64,000 bases of DNA. It comes from Sergeia podlipaevii (taxonomy: Eukaryota; Euglenozoa; Kinetoplastea; Trypanosomatida; Trypanosomatidae). The stretch's first letter is position 1. Each line of letters begins with the position of its first letter. A program made the position numbers and the translations under genes. The stretch lies in NCBI GenBank assembly GCA_030849805.1, contig JASANZ010002235.1:25384-89383 (forward strand), given 5' to 3'. Under the pieces are notes generated by a model that saw nothing but the letters and a program-made list of their open reading frames with translations, searched no databases and had not been told where the DNA came from. Shown here one piece after another: positions 59,317 through 64,000 of this stretch.

Positions 59317-61101
59317 ATGGAGTCCCTGCGCACGCAGGGCAATACAGCTTATTCAACTGACCCTCTCGCGGCCAGTGAGTTTTATATTGCTGCCATGGAC
59401 TCGTACGAGCATCCGCAGGGTGAAGACGCCACTCGCACCCTTGATGAGTACACCAAGTGCGCAGGCAACGCGCTTACGTGTCTTTATAAGGTTGGTCGCT
59501 ATGCGGAGTGTGCCCTGCTTGCACAGCGGGCACTTAGTATAAATCCCATTCTGGCCAAGGCCAACGCCTTTCTGGGAAGATGCTTGCTTGAGCTTTCTGT
59601 TGCAGCTGATGTCGACAATGCACGGCAGCAGCAACAGCCACCTCTTCTCTTTCTGTGCCGTGCCGTGCTTGAGCTGCCTGCCTTGGAGGAGTCCGCCAGG
59701 CCGTACATGGCGGCAGCGCTTGAGGCAGCCATTGAAAGCAGCACATCTGCAAGCAAGAGTACTGGTGAGGACTCTTACTGCCAGCTTCGGGTGGAGGCGG
59801 GCTCATGTGGTAACGGTGTAGTGGCCGTCTCTCACATCCCGGCTGGCACTGCGATCGTGAACACATTAGACCCCTTCTCAGTCGCCCCATACGAGGAGAC
59901 GGGAGGCGCTGGCTGTTGCTTACACTGCAGCCGGACCAGCTCGAGGGGAGAAGATGACAGCCGTAGCGAACCACTACTGTGTGGCTGCTCTCGCTGCGGC
60001 ATGGCTTTTTACTGCAGCACTGCATGTGCGGAGGCACACGCCACTCAACACAGCGAACACGAATGTGCGCCATTCACCAAGCTAACTGAAATGATTAGTG
60101 GGATGAATGCCCGCAACTTAGACGTCCCCGGAGAGATGTACGAGGTGGCCTATCATTGTATTACCACAATCGCAGGACTGAAGTCAGGGAGACGTGGGCA
60201 CGAGATGGTTCTAACACTCGAGTCGCACAGGGACGAGGTAGCGCAGGCTCTGCACCCTGCATCGTTAATGTTACGCGATTTGTTTCCTCACGAAGATCCC
60301 GCTCTCGTGGCAAAAGTACTGGGTGTGATTCGATGCAACGCACTGCAGGTAGCGGATGCCTCTGGTCTTGGTGTAGGCCAAGCCTTACACGCTGGTGCAT
60401 CTAGTGGCATTGCATCTTACTTTAACCACTCTTGCTCCCCCAACTGTGCGTTGGACAGCTCTCATGGATACATTGTGACTATTCGTCAGGTCTTACCTGG
60501 TGAGCAGCTCACGATTGCCTACATTCCACAGCTTTACTGGCCTGCGAAGCTCCGCCAGGCTGCCCTCGCTGAGCACTTTTTTTTCACTTGCCGCTGCGAT
60601 CGCTGCTTGGCTGCAGACAAGGACCCCTTTGAAAAGGCGCTTTGCATGGGAGTGCCAAGGGCTGCATCTACAACTAAGCAGCTTCACGCACGAGTGCAGA
60701 TGGTGTGTGACGACGTGCGTGGCAAGTCGGTGGATGAGGTGAAACTTTCTGACGCGACAAAGTTGATGGAATTGCGCGATGAGCTACTCGAGAGCCTTTT
60801 TCCCTTCCACTACTTGTGCCACGAGATTGACAACGCACTTACGTTTGTCTACTCCGTTCTGGGGTACCATGCGGAGTGCCTGGAGACGACGCTGCGGGAA
60901 TTGCTGCTTTGGGAGAGCATCGTTCCTGGGGCATTGCCAGTGAAGGCGATGAAAGTTCGCAACGCGATGGAATGTGTAAAGATGATCGACGTGGGTCAGA
61001 GTCAGACTGAACTGACCAGTTTCACCTCTCACGCGCTGCGTTCCCATCTTTCCTCGTTTGCTATACTATATGGGTGCGTGGATGGCGATTCCACTGATTA
61101 G
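59317..61101 (+). CDS. TPR-SET-MYND protein, SMYD-like lysine methyltransferase
   Basis: 594 residues from the ATG at 59317. Residues 1-150 look like tetratricopeptide repeats (GNAYS-type helix pairs, YAECALLAQRALSINP, ANAFLGRCLLEL). The split SET domain starts near 167 with GNGVVAVSHIPAGTAIV. A MYND zinc finger is inserted at about 198-250, with Cys/His pairs LHCSRTS, CGCSRCG, YCSTACAEAH, HSEHEC; a Ser/Asp-rich loop makes its first spacing longer than usual. The SET core resumes with NHSCSPNC at 370-377 and GEQLTIAYI, and a post-SET CRCDRC starts at 425. The C-terminal third is helical and TPR-like, as in SMYD proteins. AdoMet-dependent lysine methylation of histones or other proteins is the family role; the substrate is unknown. 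The key Asn-His motif and the Tyr of the AYI block are present, so activity is plausible. Confidence 0.85.
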   Translation: MESLRTQGNTAYSTDPLAASEFYIAAMDSYEHPQGEDATRTLDEYTKCAGNALTCLYKVGRYAECALLAQRALSINPILAKANAFLGRCLLELSVAADVDNARQQQQPPLLFLCRAVLELPALEESARPYMAAALEAAIESSTSASKSTGEDSYCQLRVEAGSCGNGVVAVSHIPAGTAIVNTLDPFSVAPYEETGGAGCCLHCSRTSSRGEDDSRSEPLLCGCSRCGMAFYCSTACAEAHATQHSEHECAPFTKLTEMISGMNARNLDVPGEMYEVAYHCITTIAGLKSGRRGHEMVLTLESHRDEVAQALHPASLMLRDLFPHEDPALVAKVLGVIRCNALQVADASGLGVGQALHAGASSGIASYFNHSCSPNCALDSSHGYIVTIRQVLPGEQLTIAYIPQLYWPAKLRQAALAEHFFFTCRCDRCLAADKDPFEKALCMGVPRAASTTKQLHARVQMVCDDVRGKSVDEVKLSDATKLMELRDELLESLFPFHYLCHEIDNALTFVYSVLGYHAECLETTLRELLLWESIVPGALPVKAMKVRNAMECVKMIDVGQSQTELTSFTSHALRSHLSSFAILYGCVDGDSTD

Positions 61102-61634
61102 CGGGAACCGACTTATACCCATTTTTTTTTTTTGTATAAAGAGCAACACTCCAAGGTAAGTATTGCTTCACCTAAGTGCATCACATCTTCTTGCGGATAT
61201 ATATGATTCTATCCGGGCTTTTTTTTTGGTGTGTGAGTAAATACAGGAGAACAGCGGTGATATCACAACCGTAGTGACGTAAGTGATAAACTTTTGGATA
61301 ATGTGTGCTAGCGAGGCAATGCCGGCAAAATATCCCCCACCCCCTCTTGCTTCTCTACACAAGTATGGCGTGCACTACCACTGCTGCAGCGCTTATACAG
61401 AAAACGCCAAAAAGACTGCTTTATTCTGAAGGTTGTGCTTACGGTGAAGATATCTGCAGCCGCTTCTGTGCTGATTTGTTTTATATCTTTTTTTTTTGTC
61501 TCCTGTTTTGTGCACTTGAACGTTTTTGCCATCGAAATTTTACATTTTTTTTTTCTTTACTACACTACATAGGGCACTTTATAAAGCACATGACTCATTT
61601 CTGATTTTACGTTTATTCAATCCAGTCGGAGCCA
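61102..61634 (+). other. Intergenic region, about 0.53 kb, no gene seen
   Basis: T runs at about 61121-61132 and 61485-61496. Pyrimidine tract 61544-61559 and TAG at 61570-61572 form a likely acceptor 63 nt upstream of the ATG at 61635. Confidence 0.55.
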
Positions 61635-62165
61635 ATGCCTACAGATACATACATACCTTCCTACCACCAAGGAGCTCTTTGCACACGCAGCCCATTTATT
61701 CTCTTACTGGCTGTTCGTACAGTGCTTGCATCGACACCGATGGCTAGCGCCGATGTTCACGACTTGCTGCTCAAGCGTATGAAGCGCACATTCGCCTACA
61801 CGATTGGCCGCACTTCTGTTCATTCGCCCGCGTTCTCAAAGGGGTATCGGGAAAGTTACTGGGAGAGCATTTATGGAGATCGAGCTAGTCATGAAATCGC
61901 TATCTACACAGAAGAAATGCAAGGCACGGCTGTAAAGGTTATGTGCTCCTCCGTAACTGGACGTTGGGTCTATCATGAAACAATGTATCCCTTTGGAGAA
62001 ACGACTGTAAACAATAGACGACGTATAAAAGCCTATCTGCGCACCTCAACTACTAGCAAATGCCCCATGTACAAGCACCCCGCCATTGTGTCTACTATTG
62101 GGTTTCTGACAACCAGGGCCCTGCCCTTCCTACTCATAAAGTGTCGTGCCGACACCATCTTTTGA
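61635..62165 (+). CDS. Hypothetical protein, probably the N-terminal part of a broken membrane-protein gene
   Basis: 176 residues from the ATG at 61635; a second in-frame ATG is at 61740. A hydrophobic segment near residues 20-32 (PFILLLAVRTVLAS) could be a signal peptide or anchor, followed by a protein-like region with RESYWESIYGDRASHEI and VYHETMYPFGETT. From about 62060 this frame becomes less convincing, while another frame (VYYWVSDNQGPALP) looks more like the natural continuation, which suggests a frameshift near 62055-62068. The frame ends at the TGA of 62163-62165, right before a spacer-like T run. Not recognised. It has an apparent acceptor upstream, so a truncated product may be made. 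Confidence 0.5.
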   Translation: MPTDTYIPSYHQGALCTRSPFILLLAVRTVLASTPMASADVHDLLLKRMKRTFAYTIGRTSVHSPAFSKGYRESYWESIYGDRASHEIAIYTEEMQGTAVKVMCSSVTGRWVYHETMYPFGETTVNNRRRIKAYLRTSTTSKCPMYKHPAIVSTIGFLTTRALPFLLIKCRADTIF

Positions 62166-62913
62166 GACGGTAAGGAGGCCGTCAATGGGTTCTGCACACT
62201 GTTTTTTTTTTTTGAGAAAAACTCCCTTATCCATACGGAGATGACGATGGCTACTGGTATAGTTACTCATTGAAGCTGACGGGTGACAGTAGTGGTGAGT
62301 GGATGTTTGTTGAGGACTAAACAGTGTATACACTGGCTGAAGTGGAACTTTCCAAATCAAGTGATACTGATTTAAAGAATAATGGTGCTGTCATCATGGC
62401 AAGAGCGATTAAAAATGCACTCAACAATTACACACCCAGACAAAGTGTACAACGTGTCACTCATTGCTCGGATTGCTACTGTGTTGATGCTGATGGTGGT
62501 GCTGCTTGTGGTGCTTATGGTCTTTGCCATCATGGACATAAAATACCAAAACCGCGTTTGAGGAGGCGAAGCTCCGCGCACTTTCCGCCCCACGAGGCTT
62601 GTGACCGGGTACCCAGTTGTTGATGACGACGTGGAGGTGTACTGCACGCAGAGTACTGTATCTATAACTCTCCTTTGGATATGATGTTGCGGCGCAACCC
62701 GCCATGATGCCTCCACCCTCTCAGATGCTAAGCGTGGACTTCGTTATGCCCATGCAGGCCATTGGGATGCCCCAACCAGTCAAAGCCCCTGCAGAGGAAA
62801 GCAACATTCAGCCGCTGACTGGCTCCTTCTGCAGCAGCAGGAGCTCACTTTTCGAAGGTACCTCTTCCCGTGGCAGCACAAGCGATCAGCAGACGCCGTG
62901 GCATCAAGGCTAG
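61635..62913 (+). pseudogene. Apparent decayed single-pass membrane-protein gene
   Basis: Protein-like pieces follow in order but switch frame and are interrupted by stops. After the N-terminal piece (61635 to about 62060), a piece at about 62060-62440 in a second frame is broken by TAA near 62171, TGA at 62213-62215 and TAA at 62318-62320; it includes GDDDGYWYSYSLKLTGDS and NGAVIMARAIKNALNN. A shift near 62435 then returns to the first frame, which carries a strong transmembrane helix at about 62462-62537 (VLMLMVVLLVVLMVFAIM) and ends at TGA 62559-62561. A tail piece GYPVVDDDVEVYC (about 62607-62645) and a Pro/Ser-rich piece at 62704-62913 follow. The order is extracellular part, membrane helix, cytosolic tail. 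I read this as one decayed gene; sequencing errors are the main alternative. Family not recognised. Confidence 0.45.
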
Positions 62914-63891
62914 CCAGACAGAGCGAACAGTCTGGCGAGTGGCAGTTTGAGCAGGCATAACTCCGCTGTCTCGTGTATGCTAGGGCCGTTTTGAGGCAGT
63001 GTTGCGCGTCCTACAAAGCGTACTTCAGTAATTTTTCTGCAGTATGCACATATACAAGTTCCACTTTTAATATAATATATCATACGCTCCCTCTCACATT
63101 GTTCTATCTTTTTAAAGCTTTCAAGCCTCTCTTTTTTCTTCTATGTGAGAGGCGTTCCTCCACAAGAACACACATCACTTCGACGTATACTTGCTATGAG
63201 GTGCGCACCCTTCCCTCGCAGAACGGTCGGCTTTGCACTTATAGTGGTATCTTGGTGTGTGGGTGGCGCGCGTCCAAGTGTTTATTATGTGATATTATGC
63301 ACTCCACACAAACACATCCAATGCGAGACTCACTGCCATCCCTTTGCGTCACGATGTTGAACAAGTGACATCACAGGGGTGTATGTGCTTTCCGTCGATT
63401 TATTGATGTCTCTTGCACACGTAGTGCTATATGTGTATGCACCATCATGTGGGAAGGCAACGCGTACTCTCTCTCTTTGCCTTAAATAGTATATACCTAT
63501 GTGGATATATAAGCATTCGTTCATAACAGCAAAAAGCGATCTTGTATCTGAGTTAGAGCTAGGACCGTCAGCGCCTGTATATATGGACAAGTTAAACGAA
63601 TGTTATACCACTTGAAGTGACCAGCACCTCTGCCACTGCAGCGTTGCTGTTGCGGCGCTACAAAGGAGAATGCTGTAGTGAGGAGTCGAAGGAATCACAA
63701 CATGTATACTTGATGCAGTACTAATTGCACAATTTCTGTTCTCGCTTTTTTATTGCCTTGCTATATTTTTCTTTTTAGCTCCTGTATTTCTTCTCTTTCT
63801 TTCGTACGAATTTTAAATAACGCCTTTATTTTTATTTTTTTGCAGCTATTTAGTTCCTCTGTGTGCCTGCCCCCTTTGAAGCAAATCTGTA
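62914..63891 (+). other. Intergenic region, about 1 kb, no gene seen
   Basis: Base composition is less AT-rich than in most spacers for the first 400 nt, but I see no convincing protein. A frame at 62973-63368 is Ser/Thr/Cys-rich and starts without context. Pyrimidine tract 63822-63842 and CAG at 63843-63845 mark the acceptor for the last gene. Confidence 0.5.
63822..63845 (+). promoter_or_regulatory. Probable trans-splice acceptor for the last gene
   Basis: T-rich tract ending in TGCAG at 63841-63845, 46 nt before the ATG at 63892; the first AG after the tract. Confidence 0.6.
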
Positions 63892-64000
63892 ATGGCTGAG
63901 ACCACCTTTTCTCCTCAAATTAGGGTCTGCAAAGGCTTAGCGGACATATGCGAGTGCGCTCATGACATGATTGTCCAGATTGCTTCCAAGCGGCCTTCAG
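63892..64000 (+). CDS. Start of an unidentified protein, cut by the window end
   Basis: 36 codons are visible from the ATG at 63892. The peptide starts with an Ala/Glu/Thr segment and continues with FSPQIRVCKGLADICECAH and an amphipathic helix-strand pattern. The beginning (strand, then a helix of about 12 residues, then a hydrophobic strand) is compatible with the first lobe of a sliding-clamp-type protein, but this is a weak resemblance and too little is visible to name it. The well-placed acceptor upstream supports a real start. Confidence 0.55.
   Translation, partial: MAETTFSPQIRVCKGLADICECAHDMIVQIASKRPS

Noticed and set aside
62973..63368. 131-codon frame near the right end
   Set aside because: Ser/Thr/Cys-rich translation with no motif, and no clear acceptor directly upstream.
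1..64000. tRNA or rRNA genes
   Set aside because: No stretch with recognisable tRNA boxes or rRNA sequence was found by eye. A covariance search would be needed to exclude small RNAs.

Overview
The window looks like nuclear DNA of a kinetoplastid protist of the family Trypanosomatidae. All supported protein genes lie head to tail on the + strand. None needs an intron to read through. Each is separated from the next by 0.4-2.7 kb of AT-rich sequence packed with 9-17 nt T runs and pyrimidine tracts. Typically a tract and then the first AG dinucleotides lie 10-220 nt upstream of the ATG, which is the layout of trans-splice acceptors in a polycistronic unit. Coding regions are visibly more GC-rich than spacers. 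I cannot name the genus from sequence alone. One ambiguous base (n) sits at 9716.

Layout. 1-920: 3' end of a low-complexity protein. 2512-5061: a protein with two cold-shock-like motifs. 6020-15338: a tandem pair of ABC half-transporter-like proteins, the first with intact nucleotide-binding motifs and the second with most of them degenerate. 16570-23498: two Ser-rich proteins without recognised function, separated by the longest spacer (18433-21179). 25209-29579: a WDHD1/Ctf4/AND-1 replication protein. 30427-34143: three small genes, namely a GNAT acetyltransferase, a VTT-domain (TMEM41-like) membrane protein and a probable RNase H2 subunit C. 34998-42168: two membrane-traffic proteins, FAM91A1-like and VPS39/VPS3-like. 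42832-44598: a probable cytoskeletal protein with a TFKP motif. 45110-46093: a family-16 lysine methyltransferase, most like eEF2KMT/FAM86. 46521-49205: a coiled-coil RING protein. 49846-51327: a RanBP2-type zinc finger plus RRM protein. 52554-53558: an unrecognised protein. 54041-55084: PRMT1. 56067-58804: two unrecognised proteins. 59317-61101: a TPR/SET/MYND (SMYD-like) methyltransferase. 61635-62913: what appears to be a decayed single-pass membrane-protein gene. 63892-64000: the first 36 codons of another gene.

The genes are a mixed housekeeping set, as expected for a polycistron where neighbours need not share function. Themes do recur: protein methylation (PRMT1, eEF2KMT-like, SMYD-like), endosome/Golgi traffic (FAM91A1, VPS39/VPS3, VTT protein) and genome maintenance (Ctf4, RNase H2C). 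The most unusual observations are the asymmetric ABC pair with long insertions inside the nucleotide-binding domain and the frame-broken membrane-protein locus near the right end.
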